Shown: positions 1 to 11,560, counted from the stretch's first letter. The stretch: DNA of 64,000 nt from Petunia secreta (GCA_029990175.1 JARKIP010000033.1:20505001-20569000); one strand, 5' to 3'. Notes: generated by a model not told the origin, from the sequence alone. Program-made: numbers and translations.

Positions 1-1362
1 GTCTAGTAAGTGGTTCCAACGTATTATCTCTCGACTTAACATAGTAAATTGCGATAATTTCACTAGAGAGCGATTTCTCAATGATTTATGTCTTTGTCGT
101 ATGTGACGATTTTCTTCGTCATACATAACACTCTCAGTCATTCCTAGTGCCAAACAACCTGCATACATTTTTATACAGATATATAAAATACAGAAAATTC
201 AACATTATTTGATTAAATGAGCATATTAATATGACTATCACAATTTCTGATTTGTGAACTGCAATTTGATGTAACAAGTTTAAGGAATTTAATCTCCTTA
301 CAAGATTCAACGTATTGGGTTCATTCCTCACATGATAAAATAGAATGTATTTTTGTTAAATAGAGGTACTTCAAATTTCAACAAATGTCATATTTAAAGA
401 GCGGATAAAATATATACCTTTTTTGGAATAGAGGTACTTCAAGTTTCAACAAACGTCAAACTCAAAGAGCGGAACAAATCACACGATACTAATTTTTGTT
501 AATAAAAAATAATGCAGGAAGAGTTTATAGAGGGGAGAGAGCTTTTATAAATTAGTATATTTAAAAACTGAGGCAAGACCTTAATATTGATATCAAATGA
601 ATTGGTGTATTAAAAAATGTGAAGCCTTTTCAATAGAAAAGGTACAAAGAGATCATTCACCATTCACAAAACTCAACAAACTAGAGGTATAAATATATAA
701 TGAGTAAAATAAATATTTTAGTATTTTAGGATATAAATATAATGTGAAAAACTTGTTTGAACATTTTGTTATTTTAGAGTTAGGAATACAGATTTCAAGT
801 GAAAGAAGAACTTTTAAAATATGTCCACTGAAGTAAAAACGTTCATATGGTGAACTAGTTCGGACCAGCAACTTCCAGATTATTTGGTAACACTCTTCGC
901 TACTACGCTACCATTAAGTTTTGTGGCAAGGGTGTTCCATTTTGTCTTAATAACTTTATCAAGCGAATTTGATCTATTTCCGCAATATAATTTTTTGATG
1001 AAGGGTATTTGCCTGACCACTCTTTCTTGATCGTAGCTCTGCCACATAATATGGGTAAACCCTCATTGTTTTTTTTTTTCGTTGTTTCAAATCTTACAAC
1101 AATCATTCATGTGCTTCAATTTCAAGCTCATGTTGGGTCAATTATATGAATCATCATGATCATATCTTCATTTAAGCTCCTATTAGACAAATACATAAGA
1201 AAATCTCAACAACAACATACCCATTATTTTGTAAACAAGTTTGAAAAAACATGTGTCAAAAGCTTCAATAAAAATATTAAAATAAAGAAAAGTAATGACA
1301 TAAAAATATTTAGGACGCACAAAGTAAAAGAAACTACAGTAGTAATAAAAGCAATAATAATT
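1..1362. other. AT-rich intergenic DNA, no gene seen
   Basis: The short open frames here have no recognisable domain, no codon bias and are simple AT-rich chance frames. The only structure I see is a pair of direct repeats near 360-480 and the start of a microsatellite block at the right edge. Confidence 0.6.
360..480. repeat. Imperfect direct repeat, period about 69 bp
   Basis: The phrase tagaggtacttcaaatttca at about 360 recurs at about 430 as tagaggtacttcaagtttca. Both copies continue through caacaaa-gtca and an aaagagcgga block. The two copies differ at several positions, so the duplication is not recent. It lies in no recognised gene or element. Confidence 0.7.
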
Positions 1363-1364
1363 AT

Positions 1365-1421
<57 letters not shown>

Positions 1422-1440
1422 AATATTAATAATAATAATA

Positions 1441-1493
<53 letters not shown>

Positions 1494-1496
1494 TCG
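1363..1496. repeat. Compound microsatellite (ACA)n then (AAT)n; probable LINE 3' tail
   Basis: About 57 bp of (ACA)n run directly into about 75 bp of (AAT)n. Read on the minus strand this is (TTA)n followed by (TTG)n. It lies just downstream of the 3' end of the minus-strand LINE relic at 1497-2830. RTE-clade LINEs typically end in short tandem repeats and not in poly(A), so this block is plausibly the LINE tail expanded after insertion. The long poly-Thr, poly-Val and poly-Tyr frames across it are artefacts. Confidence 0.75.
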
Positions 1497-2830
1497 ATAA
1501 GAAGATGATGGAGCACATATGGTGCTCAACAAATCTCATCACTAGAATCATGCTCTCCTACATAAATGAGAGAAATCAATCGACTACTTCCTAATCTTCT
1601 AGGTTAATCCTCGACCTCATGCTCTTGTATTTTGCTAGGGTCATGTCCTCAATGATATGAAGATGTTTATGTCCTTCCTAATCACCTCAAACCAATTCTT
1701 CCTCGGTCTGCCTCTATCTCTCTGTAGATCCAATATTATCAGCCTCTCGCAACTCCTCACTGGCCCCCCTGTGCTCCTCCGGCTAACATGTCTGAACCAC
1801 CTCAACCTTGCTTTCGACATCTTGTCCACCGCTGAGGCAACTCCCAGCTTATGCCATATATCTTCATTCCTAATCTTATCTTTGCTACTATGCGCACACA
1901 TCCATTTAAGAATCCTCATTTCTGCTACTTTTGTATTTTGAAGATGTGTGTTCTTGGCTCGCCAATACTTTGCCCCATGCAACATATTTGGTCTAACGAT
2001 CTGCTCTATGAAAATTACCTTTACGTCTCGAGGCACATTCTTGTCGTATTGGACATCGGACGCTAGTCTCTGTTTTATCCATACTGCTCAAATACAGTGT
2101 GTGACATCATCTCAATCTCTTTATTCCTTGGATTATTGACCCATGATACTTGAAGCTTCCCCTCTTGGGATGGTTTGTGTATCAATCCACATTTTCCCAT
2201 CCGTCTCATGTCATCACTGAACTTGCATTCCATGTACTCTATTTTAGCTCTGCTCAAACTAAAATCTTAGACTTAAGAGTCTGCTTCCAAACCTCAAGTC
2301 AATCGTTAACTCCTCGGCGTATCTCGTCACTCAATATTATGTCATATACAAATAATATATACCAAGGTACCTCCCCTTGGGTGTGTCGTGTCAACTCATC
2401 CATCACCAGGACAATTAAAAATGGGCTAACAGTTGATCCTTGGTGCAACCCCATCTCGACTGGAGCGTGTCCTGAGTCTCCTCCTACCGTTCTCACCTGG
2501 GGCTTGGCTCAATCGTACATATCTTTGATCGCTCTAAAGTAAGCCACATATAACCTTCTAGATTCTAAATATCTCCGTAAAACCTCTCCTAAAACCTTGT
2601 TGCTAAGTCTTTTTAGATCCATAAATATCATATATAAGTCTCTTTTGCTATCCCTTTATTGTTTCAATAATCTTCATAAAAGGTGAAGGACTTTCGTAAT
2701 TGATCGGCCTGGCATAAGTTCGAATTGAGCCTTCGAAATAGAAACATTCCTCTTCATGCTCATCTCAATCATCATCTCCTGTACTTTCATCCAGCCAATG
2801 CTACTAATTACTAGGAGTAATAAGATTATC
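1497..2830 (-). pseudogene. 5'-truncated LINE (RTE-like) reverse-transcriptase relic
   Basis: Read on the minus strand, fragments in more than one frame give a plant non-LTR reverse transcriptase. From about 2780 down come an FxLMPGRS-like segment, then a KRDLYMIFMDL segment, then LHQGSTVSPFLIVLVMDEL at about 2450. The palm motif follows at about 2370, where the usual F/YADD is degraded to FVYD. The C-terminal part at 2036-1641 carries RILKWMCAHSSKDKIRNED and ARLRWFRHVSRR, which are typical of plant RTE-type LINEs. The copy lacks the endonuclease and the 5' part of the RT, has internal stops and frameshifts, and is certainly dead. The right boundary is uncertain. The clade is judged from motif resemblance only. 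Confidence 0.82.
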
Positions 2831-2839
2831 CTTATTTTT

Positions 2840-3283
2840 TGGCAGCTTCTATTATTAATTTCAATTGAACATACATGTCCATATAAAATATATAGTAAAA
2901 CTATGGAGTGGGAGAAGTGCGTAGGTTAGGCACGAGCAACTTGAATGAATAAACAAACATTCTACAACCTAAATTACCTAATATAATCAAAATAAAGTGC
3001 AAAATTACATATAGTGCTATTCCAAATCCCTCACCTCAAATCTCATTCACACAAAAAGTGACACAAAACAAAAAGAGAACCAAAATAGAAAAACATAAAA
3101 ACAAAGATAAAAAGAGAGAAGATATGTATGCAGAGAAAAAGTGAAAAAAAGCTGTTCCATTTTCCTTCTAATAATCGTTGATATATCTTACAACTGTTGT
3201 TGGTGGAACTTTACGCAATTCTCCATTACCCCCTACCCTACCCCCACCCCCCGAACTCCATCATCATTTAGATTCCTCTTCCA
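2840..3283. other. Intergenic DNA upstream of the LUL gene
   Basis: This is AT-rich sequence between the LINE relic and the LUL leader. There is an A-rich, purine-biased stretch at about 3050-3145, followed by CT-rich DNA typical of plant core promoters and 5' leaders. No coding potential is visible. Confidence 0.5.
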
Positions 3284-3284
3284 C

Positions 3285-3290
3285 TATATA
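3285..3290 (+). promoter_or_regulatory. Candidate TATA box for the LUL gene
   Basis: A TATATA run sits in a CT-rich stretch about 385 bp upstream of the LUL start codon, with pyrimidine-rich sequence on both sides. It is the best TATA match on the correct strand, but several AT-rich runs lie nearby, so the assignment is tentative. Confidence 0.35.
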
Positions 3291-3400
3291 TCTTCCTTAT
3301 TAATCTTATTGTTTCTCTTCTCCTTTTCCTCAAAACCCCCTTTATTTCCTAAAAAATCAAAAAAAGTTTCACAATTTATGTAAATTTTTTATCTTGGTAT

Positions 3401-3665
3401 TCCATAAATTGATAAAATAGCCAAAAGGGTGTCCAAAAACCTGTTCATTTTGTTAAATGGTGTGATCAATTTTTATAAATTTTAATTCTTGATTTTCCCA
3501 TTTTTAGGTAAAAAAGGTTGAATTTTTTATTTTTTTTTTTATAAATTAGCATCTAAGTTTTTGCCATAATTAGATAAAATAGCCAAAAGGGTGTCTAAAT
3601 ATGTGTTTATCTTGTTAAATAGTGTTATAAATTTTGATTATTGGTTAAAAAAGGTTAAATTTTTA
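3401..3665 (+). repeat. Tandem duplication in the 5' leader of the LUL gene
   Basis: A segment beginning gataaaatagccaaaagggt at 3411 recurs at 3573, a period of about 162 bp. Both copies continue with a tttgttaaat/cttgttaaat block, aaattttgatt-like sequence and ggtaaaaaaggtt/ggttaaaaaaggtt. The second copy ends directly before the start codon at 3673, so the repeat should lie within the transcribed leader. Confidence 0.75.
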
Positions 3666-3672
3666 TTATAAG

Positions 3673-6600
3673 ATGGGTAATATGGGAAGCAGTGGTGTGA
3701 ACGGGCGGCGCCGGAGCAGTAGCCGGCGGAGCCACCCACCACCACCACCGCAACCACAACCACCGCAGCCGGAGATAAGTGCTAACCGGTATGTATTCGC
3801 GGCGGCGACGCCGTATCCTACACAATATCCTAATGCACCGCCACCACCACCCGGGTATTATCAGTACCCGGGTGGTTATTACCCGCCGCCACCAGCACCG
3901 GCTATGCCGGTCCCGTTGCCGGCTCCCTATGATCACCATCATAGGATGGATCATCATCAGCAGCATCACCACCCGGGTTGGGTTAATGGGCGGTACCCGA
4001 TGGGACCCATGATGCCACCACCAGCACCTTATGTGGAACATCAAAAAGCAGTTACTATTAGAAATGATGTTAATTTGAAGAAAGAGACTTTAAGGATTGA
4101 ACCTGATGAAGATAACCCTGGCAAGTTCCTTGTGGCTTTCACTTTTGATGCTACTGTTCCTGGAAGGTATTGTTTTTTTAATGTTCTTTCATTGCTTGTT
4201 TGTGAAATTTATGAAAATTGATGTATATGTAGTTTTTGTGAGTTTAAGTCTATTCAAATTAGTGTAGTGGTGTTAGTTTTATCTCCATAGTAGAACTTGG
4301 TTGTAGAGTGTTGACAACAACTCTTCATGAATTGGCAAAGTTTTACGCTAGCTAGCGCTAGTGGCCATTGCAACCCTCCTCCTTTGGTGTTGTAGAAATG
4401 AACAAAAATCCAATATTGTTAGACCTTTCTATAATGGTGTGGTTTGTGTGATAACCTTTTAGCTGCTATAGCGAGACATTGTTATAGAGAACATATGATA
4501 TAACATGAGAAATCGGTTCCAAAGAATACTAGGCTGTTATAGTGAGGTGTTGTTATAGTGAGGTGTTGTTATAGAGGATGACTATTATAGAGAGGTTTGC
4601 TTGTATATGGGAGATTTATTTTCCTTTAAACCTCTTAAGTTAATTGTTTCTTACAGAGTCGAGTTGGAGTTTAAGACTTTAACTTGACTATTATGCTCAA
4701 AGGGTGGTCTAGTGGTTAATGAATTGGGTGTAAACCTTATAGACTATGTTCAAATTTGAAAGCCCGGTCAGACGAAAAACACCATGTAATTTCTTCTCAT
4801 TTGCCTACGTCTTGTGGGCAGAGTTAGTGGATAACTGGGCAAGTGGGAGACTGTAACTTGTAAGTACCCGGTGAAATAGTACCTAGGCGAGGTACGCACT
4901 AGTCCGTTACAAAAATGCTGGCTTTGTATTACGTTAGTAGTGTGGAAAAAATAGTGCAATGCTGGTTGAAATTTTGTGATGTTATAGTTTTAAGTTTGAA
5001 CATTCAAGTTATTTAAGTTTTTGAAATTTGTAATGTTATAATGTTTTCTGTAGAATGGAGTCAAAGATGAAGGGAGAATTATACTTAACTTATTTTTGTT
5101 GAAGAAAGTTTTGAACTTTAATCATTCATTGTTTACAAAGTAAGAGATTAGACGTAATACTTTAAAAAAAAAAGGAACCTTTAGATGCCAAAATCTAATT
5201 GCCCATTATAAGGAAATGGTGCATCGTAGCCCTTAATCATAGCGGCCGATAAATACTTTACTAAAGAAAATTTGGCAACTTAATCAGTCAGTTTTATTTG
5301 GTCTTGGACATTAATGGAGCTTTTTTGTTGTTCCTAGTCCTGCAATATCTTTAACAACCTCGGATGAGTAAAAAAATGTGTCTTTTTGAAAAAAAAATGA
5401 GTTAGTTCTGCTACTGATTTTGAGTGTCTAGTGGAGTGTGACTTAGTACTACTACTACTTTAGGTTATTTGAATAAGCTTATGGGTCTAGTTAATAATTA
5501 CTCATGTACAATAACGTGAAATGGTCTCCTGTTAAGGACTGACGCTGAAACTCCCTTGGCGAGTAGTAACCAGCAACTTTGGTCCTCTTCTCCATTTATA
5601 TTGACGTTGTTACTGATGGGTAAACTGTAGACTAGCATGAATTGCTGTTCCCCTGAACGATTAAATGAATGAGAAATGGTAGGATTTGTTTGTCAGCATT
5701 CATGCATCCTTGTGTAGTAGGCATCAAACATCAGATAAGCAGTTGTTATCTGTACTGCGCTCCTTATCCTATCCCCGGGAAGGAAATGATAGAATCTCAT
5801 TTTGAGACATATTTTGAAGGAAAATATTGAGTATCATTGAGATATGGATTACTAAGTTATTGAATTATCGACTAGATTTTCAGTCTTTCTGAAATTGGAA
5901 TCGTTTACTTCATTGAATTAATAACGTATATTTATCCTGCATGTCTAAATAGTTCCATAATGGTGTTTTAAACCGAAAGCTGAGCCAGTAACTTCCGATG
6001 ATTGAGCTCTGATATGCTTGTGATTGACAGTACAATATCAAGGGATTAGCGTGGGTGGTAGTTGTCAAAAAAAACTACTATGCTTCAATCCCAAGCAAGT
6101 GGAAGAAATATAAGTAATCCAACCTGCCGGATTCAGACAAGCTACCTAAGGATAGTTTTCCGCAAGACCGTCTATGGTTCTTCGGTCTCCCAACTGAGCT
6201 AGAGGTGGTTGCCTTTGCTTTGTTGGTCGTGCGGAAACTGTACTCACTTCTCAGTCTTCAGTTATCTGTTGCTGACTCTTAGAGTCTACAAAAGTGACAG
6301 CAGTGAGACTTACTAAAAGCAAAATGGATATCAACTGCGAGATAGTTATTACCAAGGAACGAGCTCTGATAGTTGCTATGCTTATTCATTATTGAAAATT
6401 GGAGTCACTTTTCACCCCTTAGTCATATATGTTGGCTTTTCAAGTAGCATCTAAGTGATTTCAACCGTGAGATGGTCAAAAGTATTTCTTAATATTTTTT
6501 CTCTTGCAGTATGACTGTCATTTTCTTTGCAAAAGAAGGTGAAGATTGTTGCTTGACTCCCATGAAGGAAAGCTTGCTTCCACCAGTAACTTTTGAGTTT

Positions 6601-7564
6601 CAAAAAGGTTTAGCGCAGAAGTATAGGCAACCTTCTGGAACTGGCATTGATCTTTCAATGTTTGAAGAAGCAGATTTATCCAAAGATAGTGAAGCAGATG
6701 TGTATCCGCTTGCGGTTAAGGCAGAGGCATCACCAGATAGCCAAAGTGGATCAGAGGATGGTAGTGCAGCGTCAGGGTCCACGAATTCACAGATTACTCA
6801 AGCAGTTTTTGAAAAGGACAAAGGTGTGTACCATGTTAGGGTGGTGAAGCAGATTCTCTGGGTCAGTGGCATGAGATATGAACTGCAAGAGATATATGGG
6901 ATTGGCAATTCAGTTGAGAGCGACTTTGATGGAAATGATCCTGGGAAAGAATGTGTTATATGCCTCTCTGAACCTCGGGACACTACTGTACTTCCATGTC
7001 GGCACATGGTATGACTTTACCCTTTGTTAACAATTTACGTTGAGCGTTGGTCTATTTGTTCACAAACATGAAATGTCAATGTTTTATCTGTAGTATAGTT
7101 TGCAGCGGCAGTTCAACGATTTTGTTGATAGAATCTAAAAGCAATTAGTCCACACACCTAAATTCCATCTTTATCTTACTCTCTGGTGCTTCTGGACCTG
7201 TCTTTGTCCCACCTCTCCCTTTCTTGATCCACTGTCTTAGTGATTTAAGATGTCAATAGGAAGATATCCTGTAGCAGACATATCATGTATATGCATCAAT
7301 TTTAACTGCATTGCTGTGTGGGCATTTATTGATTTGAATAAGCCATATTCGACATAAGTCATAGCCGTTGCTGTTTTTTATTTTTTTGGGTGTAATTAAC
7401 AAAAAGTCTATTGTAGGCCACAAATTTGACTACCTTTGTTGATGCAGTGTATGTGTAGCGGATGCGCAAAGGTTTTGAGGTTCCAGACGAATCGCTGTCC
7501 TATCTGTCGTCAGCCAGTGGAGCGCCTCTTGGAGATCAAGGTCAGCGAAAGTGCTGAAGAGTAA
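3673..7564 (+). CDS. LUL: LOG2/LUL-type RING E3 ubiquitin ligase (three exons)
   Basis: This is the only intact host gene recognised. Exons are 3673-4166, 6510-7008 and 7448-7564. All junctions are GT-AG and the joined frame encodes 369 residues, close to Arabidopsis LOG2 and its paralogues. The N-terminus starts MGN, a myristoylation-type start, followed by an Arg-rich patch and a Pro/Tyr/His-rich segment to about residue 120. A domain-associated-with-RING2 region follows (about 125-260), spanning the exon 1/2 join where VPG continues as SMTVIFFAKEGEDC. The C-terminal RING reads CVIC, CRHM, C-x2-C and CPIC, with a C3HC4 arrangement split by intron 2. The protein ends LLEIKVSESAEE. Known LUL proteins are membrane-associated E3 ligases; LOG2 acts with GDU1 in amino-acid export and drought/ABA responses. 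Which paralogue this is cannot be decided here. Confidence 0.93.
4699..4913 (+). mobile_element. SolS-type SINE in intron 1 of the LUL gene
   Basis: A tRNA-derived head has a box A-like tggtctagtggttaatgaat and a box B-like tgttcaaatttgaaa. The body includes the atgtaatttcttctcatttg segment and a 3' part with tacccggtgaaatagtacct and cgaggtacgcactagtccgt. The same body plan is seen in the second SINE at 8169-8340 and is typical of Solanaceae SolS SINEs. No convincing target duplication was found, so it is probably old. Confidence 0.75.
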
Positions 7565-8156
7565 TGATGGAAAGAGTTGCCAGAATAACTCATGTATAAA
7601 TATCTGTGGTATTTCGCTTGTACTCCTTGACCTTCTGCTTTCTCAATTGCTCTTTGCCTATACGCGCTTTCTAGATTAGAATAATCCAACAGCAAGCCTC
7701 TTAAAACTTAAAGTTTTATGCAGTCCTTGGATCAAGACTTGCTGTTGTGTTGAGCCATCTTGCTTTTTCACATTTTTCTCTTTGTTTATGTAGTGCTTTG
7801 AATTCCCCTGCTTTAAAAAAAAAAAGAAAGAAATTTGTTGAGTAACGGGTTCTCGGTGAGAATTCATGGTGCCGACTCAGCTTGTTGGGACTGGAAGTGT
7901 AATAGTTGTTAGTATTCAATATACATAGTAAATATACTATTTGCTTGGTTAAATCTCTATCTGCAGTTATATTGTATTTTATTTTCAAACTTTGGTGAAT
8001 TTTTCGTCCATCTCCTGTTAGCAACTGCCCATCGAACCTGTTGAAGTTATTTTTCAGCAGTGGAGAATGGCATTTGAACCAGCATATCCAAGATGATGTT
8101 CTTGAGTTGCTCTATTTGTTCCGTTCAAAAGAGTTTTTGATGTGTTCTACTCTAAG
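7565..8156. other. 3' flank of the LUL gene
   Basis: This stretch contains the 3' UTR and downstream flank. It holds no second gene, and the open frames on both strands lack recognisable domains. An A-rich run at about 7815-7830 is the only low-complexity feature. Confidence 0.5.
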
Positions 8157-8352
8157 GTAGGTCAATCTTAGCACCCTAGGATGTAGCCTAGTGGTCAATG
8201 AACTGGGATAGAACCATGAGGTTTCAGGTTTCAATTCTAGTATCAATCCGTTGCCGGTGGGATGCAGCAGGTATTCGGTGAAATTAATCGAGGTGCGCGT
8301 AAGATGCACTACCATTATAAAAAAATAAAATAAATAAAAAGTAGGTCAATCT
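8157..8352 (+). mobile_element. Full-length SolS-type SINE with perfect 12-bp target duplication
   Basis: The target duplication gtaggtcaatct is present at 8157-8168 and 8341-8352. Between them lies a SINE with box A-like tagcctagtggtcaatgaac and box B-like ggtttcaattct. The conserved body segments ggtattcggtgaaattaatc and gaggtgcgcgtaag are present, and the element ends in an A-rich tail. The perfect duplication marks a complete insertion by target-primed reverse transcription. Confidence 0.88.
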
Positions 8353-8841
8353 AAAGAAATTATGAACTAGTCTAATTTCCTCAGTTGCAACAGTGATAAT
8401 TACCTTCCATTAAGTGTGGTGAAAGCGTGAATCTTTTGCAAAAGGATTTTGCTTGAGCCTTCGGCTTTTATTTCATATCTCGTCTTTTTCATCCAAATTG
8501 CAGAACTGGTTCGTAAACTGTTCATTTTTTCCACCACTCTTTACTGGAAAAAGATTTTGATCTATTTTTAACAAAAAGTGAAATAGAAGTTTGACATTAT
8601 ACCTCTTCGTGCAACTCCAACATCTAATTGAGCCGGGTGATTAAAATATAGGGAAAATTCGTAATACAATCTTTATCCTTTTTTTTTTTCTTTTTCTTTT
8701 TGTTGATTTCAGATGTTAGTTCATCAATTCATTTGAAAAAATAAAATTTGCACATTCAGAAAATGCTCGTAATCACTTCTTACAGCACTAGTCAATGAGT
8801 AGTTGGTGCTTGCAAAAATTTGAAATATAGGAGCAGCCACT

Positions 8842-9060
8842 CAAACTCCAGTTTTTTTTTTTTTTTTTTTTTTTTTTTTCTGGAGTTCAAACTCCAGGAT
8901 TTTTTTCTTATAGTTCAACAATCCAGAATTTATTTTCTTGAGATTTTGAACTACACTTCATGAGTTTTTCCTGAAGTTTGAACAGCTGAGCTATTTGTCG
9001 ATACACTTTTTAAAGTTTGCTATTTGTCGATAAACATTTAAAGTTGCTCTTTGTCAAGAT
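8842..9060. repeat. Palindromic repeat block around a T28 tract
   Basis: The word caaactccag at 8842 is followed by 28 T residues and then ctggagttcaaactccagg, so the two sides can pair across the T tract. Degenerate copies of the ctggagtt/aactccag words follow. Further right come near-repeats of gctatttgtcgata with tttaaagtt spacers, at about 8990 and 9020. The block encodes nothing and looks like a palindrome-rich MITE or a remnant of one. Confidence 0.65.
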
Positions 9061-9370
9061 TTCCATTTAACAAACTTACTGGGCTAATGTAGTAAATATT
9101 GCAGAAAACATAGATGTAAGGTGTCGTTTCAACTTTGGCCTCGCTAAATAAATCCTGGAAAACATGGCTTTCGTATAAATTACACCAAATATAACTTTAT
9201 GAAAATTATTTATCAAAAATAAAGATACTTTGATTATTTTAAAAAATTAGCAATATTTTTAACATTTGTTACAAAATATAGCAAAAAACTAAAAAGTGGT
9301 TAAAATAAAATCTCTCAACCCTAATACATCATCTTCTCTCCTTCTCCCTCTCTAACACACACATACCACC

Positions 9371-9923
9371 TGTATTGGGTAAAAATCGACCCGCGATGAT
9401 TCGCCCCGGTCATGCAAATCTTAACGTCCGAGCTCATGCCTGCGAGCCAGAGACCGAAGCGAATCAATGAATCGCCGAAGCCAAGAGCCGAGGTTGTCAT
9501 CGAAGGCAAGCCGTAAGCTAAGCTTCGGTGACAAGCCACCTCGGTCAAGCGACAGGGCCAAGCCACCGAGGTCATTCATTCGCACCTCGATGGACCCCCT
9601 CGGTTCAAGCGGCTTTGCAGCCCACTACTTTACCCCACTAACTCTTCTATGTAATGCCTAGATCGTGGGAGATGTTTCAGCTGCTAATGGAGAACGTGGG
9701 CAAGGCCTACGCGCCTATAAATACTAGATCATTTTGTATTGTAGGCATCCAGAAATTTGTACTGAAACGCTGCCCAAATTTGTAATCACATTCATATATT
9801 GAAATACCGTTATTTCCTTGTATTTGCATCTTTTTCACGCATTATTCTTACTTTGATACGAAGAATTGCTTATATCCGAATCCGAATTCTATTTGTGTAC
9901 CTAAACTGATTTAGGCCCATATA
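9371..9923 (+). repeat. 5' LTR of the Tat element
   Basis: The 553-bp repeat begins TGTATTGGGT and ends cccatATA; the partner copy ends ACA, so the terminal dinucleotide has mutated here. Alignment by eye against 19551-20103 gives seven substitutions and no gaps. The LTR contains many cctcgg/ccgagg words and a TATAAATA promoter box. Confidence 0.96.
9716..9723 (+). promoter_or_regulatory. TATA box of the 5' LTR promoter
   Basis: TATAAATA follows a GC-rich stretch (ggcctacgcgcc) inside the LTR, so transcription should start about 30 bp downstream. The identical octamer in a ctataaatact context occurs on the minus strand upstream of the antisense gene. Confidence 0.75.
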
Positions 9924-9925
9924 AA

Positions 9926-9945
9926 TTGGCGCCGTCTGTGGGGAT
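9926..9945 (+). other. Primer-binding site of the Tat element
   Basis: Two bases after the 5' LTR comes ttggcgccgtctgtggggat. This is the conserved primer-binding site of many plant gypsy elements; its first part pairs with the 3' end of tRNA-Asp. The position agrees with the LTR boundary chosen. Confidence 0.85.
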
Positions 9946-10012
9946 ATAAGCAGTAACGCTTTGTTCCAAAGTTCCAAATCTGTTCTTTGTCAAAAGTTTG
10001 CGATTCAACATT

Positions 10013-11560
10013 ATGGCTGATAACGATAACAATGGTAACAACGATCGGGTTGACGTTCCGCTGAACCAACAACCCCTCGCCCCAATGACAACAGAAGAAT
10101 TCCAAATGTATGTTGTCACCACATTAAGAGCTCTCCAAAGTAAACAGGATGAGCAAGCTAATATCAATGCCGTATTTCGCGCTTCATTGGAAGTGAGGAA
10201 TAGCGCTGCCCCAAACAGTGCCCAGCCTTCGGCTCCTGGTGGAGGCATCCCGCCCTTCGTTCCTCCGGGCGCGATAACAGGGGGACCTCACAACGGAGCC
10301 ACGTCTGGGGGCTCGGGGAACAACCCAACTGCCACTCCACACTTCGGGACGTTTCCCACCATGGCAGAAACAACGTCCTCGGTCGACGTTGAAAGAATGA
10401 GTAGAGAAATCGAGGCTCGTATTGAGGCGCGCGTAGAAAAGTGCCTCGAAAGCTTGCCGGGGATAAGTAAGGAGGAAGACGACCTCGACATCGAGCAATA
10501 CAGGGAGCAGCCCTATAAGCCTGAAGCAGCCCCAGCCCCAACTCCCCCGGGCTTCAAACTCATATTCCTTAAAAAGTATGATGGGACGACTGATCCCAAG
10601 GAGCACATAAGGGAATACATGTCCATGGTAAAGAGCAACGACTTAACATCTACGCAGCTCGAGTCGATGTTCTTAAAGAAGTTTGGTCAGTCGTTAGAAA
10701 AAGGGGCTCTTCGGTGGTATTTGTGCTTGCCAGCGGGGTCAATCTCCTCGTTTAAAGAATTATCCAGCGCCTTTGTCAAGGCTCACACTGGGGCACAAAA
10801 GATCCTCCAGAGGAAGGAGGATATATGTGAGGTGAAGCAACGGCCCGGCGAGCCACTTAAAGAGTTTCTTGAGCGGTTCCACGCCGAACGCATGGAATTG
10901 CCTCGAATGGATGATACCCTGCCATCATGGCATTTGAAAAGGGTATCAATAGTCGCAATTCTGGCGCTGCCGCTGAATTGCGTAAAGAATTACAACAATA
11001 TCAGGTCCTGACGTGGGAGGATCTGCATAGACGCGCTTACTCCAAAATCAGATTGGAGGAAGCGGAGTTCAAGAACCGAAGTTATCATCAACATAACCGA
11101 GGTGACACTTCAAATCGCGCCGAGGCGCCACGAAATAATTCTAAGGGGAGGTACGAACCTTACACTTCGACGAGGCAACATGTTAGCCAGAGGTTGGGAA
11201 ACCCCCCAGTAACTCATACCCAGCCTCTCATATAACCCAAAGGCTCGGAGGGAAGGTTCAACCCAACATGAACCAAAGAAATCCCTCGAGTTCCGCTTCG
11301 GTCCCTAGAAAGGATCTTCCTCGGATCCAAGATTATAACTTCAACATATCGACCTCGGAGATGGTCGACGTTGTCAAGGGGACAGCTGGGGTAAGGGTTC
11401 CCAAAGATATGAGGACCCCGGCAGACAAAAGAGACCACAATCTGCATTGTGAGTTCCACGCAGATTATGGCCACAGAACCGAGGACTGCAAAGCCTTGCG
11501 CCTCGAGGTAGCCCACCTACTGAAGAAGGGAGTCTTGGCCGACTTCCTCACTGATAAAGG
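10013..11560 (+). pseudogene. gag of the Tat element, two frameshifts
   Basis: The frame opens with MADNDNNGNNDRVDV. It contains the retrotransposon gag core around 10560-10920, including KKYDGTTDPKEHIREYM and KQRPGEPLKEFLERF. Near 10915-10926 the frame shifts and continues as MAFEKGINSRNSGAAAELR. Near 11235-11268 it shifts again into the frame that carries a zinc-knuckle-like C-x2-H-x4-H-x4-C at about 11450-11490 and runs on into the protease. The protein should build the retrotransposon particle. With two frameshifts this copy cannot make a full-length Gag without repeated frameshifting, so it is scored as broken. Confidence 0.88.

Noticed and set aside
1224..1532. Open frames with long poly-Val, poly-Tyr or poly-Thr tracts
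   Set aside because: They only translate the (ACA)n/(AAT)n microsatellite.
3655..4044. Minus-strand frame rich in Trp, Arg and His over LUL exon 1
   Set aside because: It is the complement of the proline-rich coding exon and has no start context or homologue.
7676..8315. Minus-strand frames downstream of the LUL gene
   Set aside because: No domains; one overlaps the SINE and reads its body.
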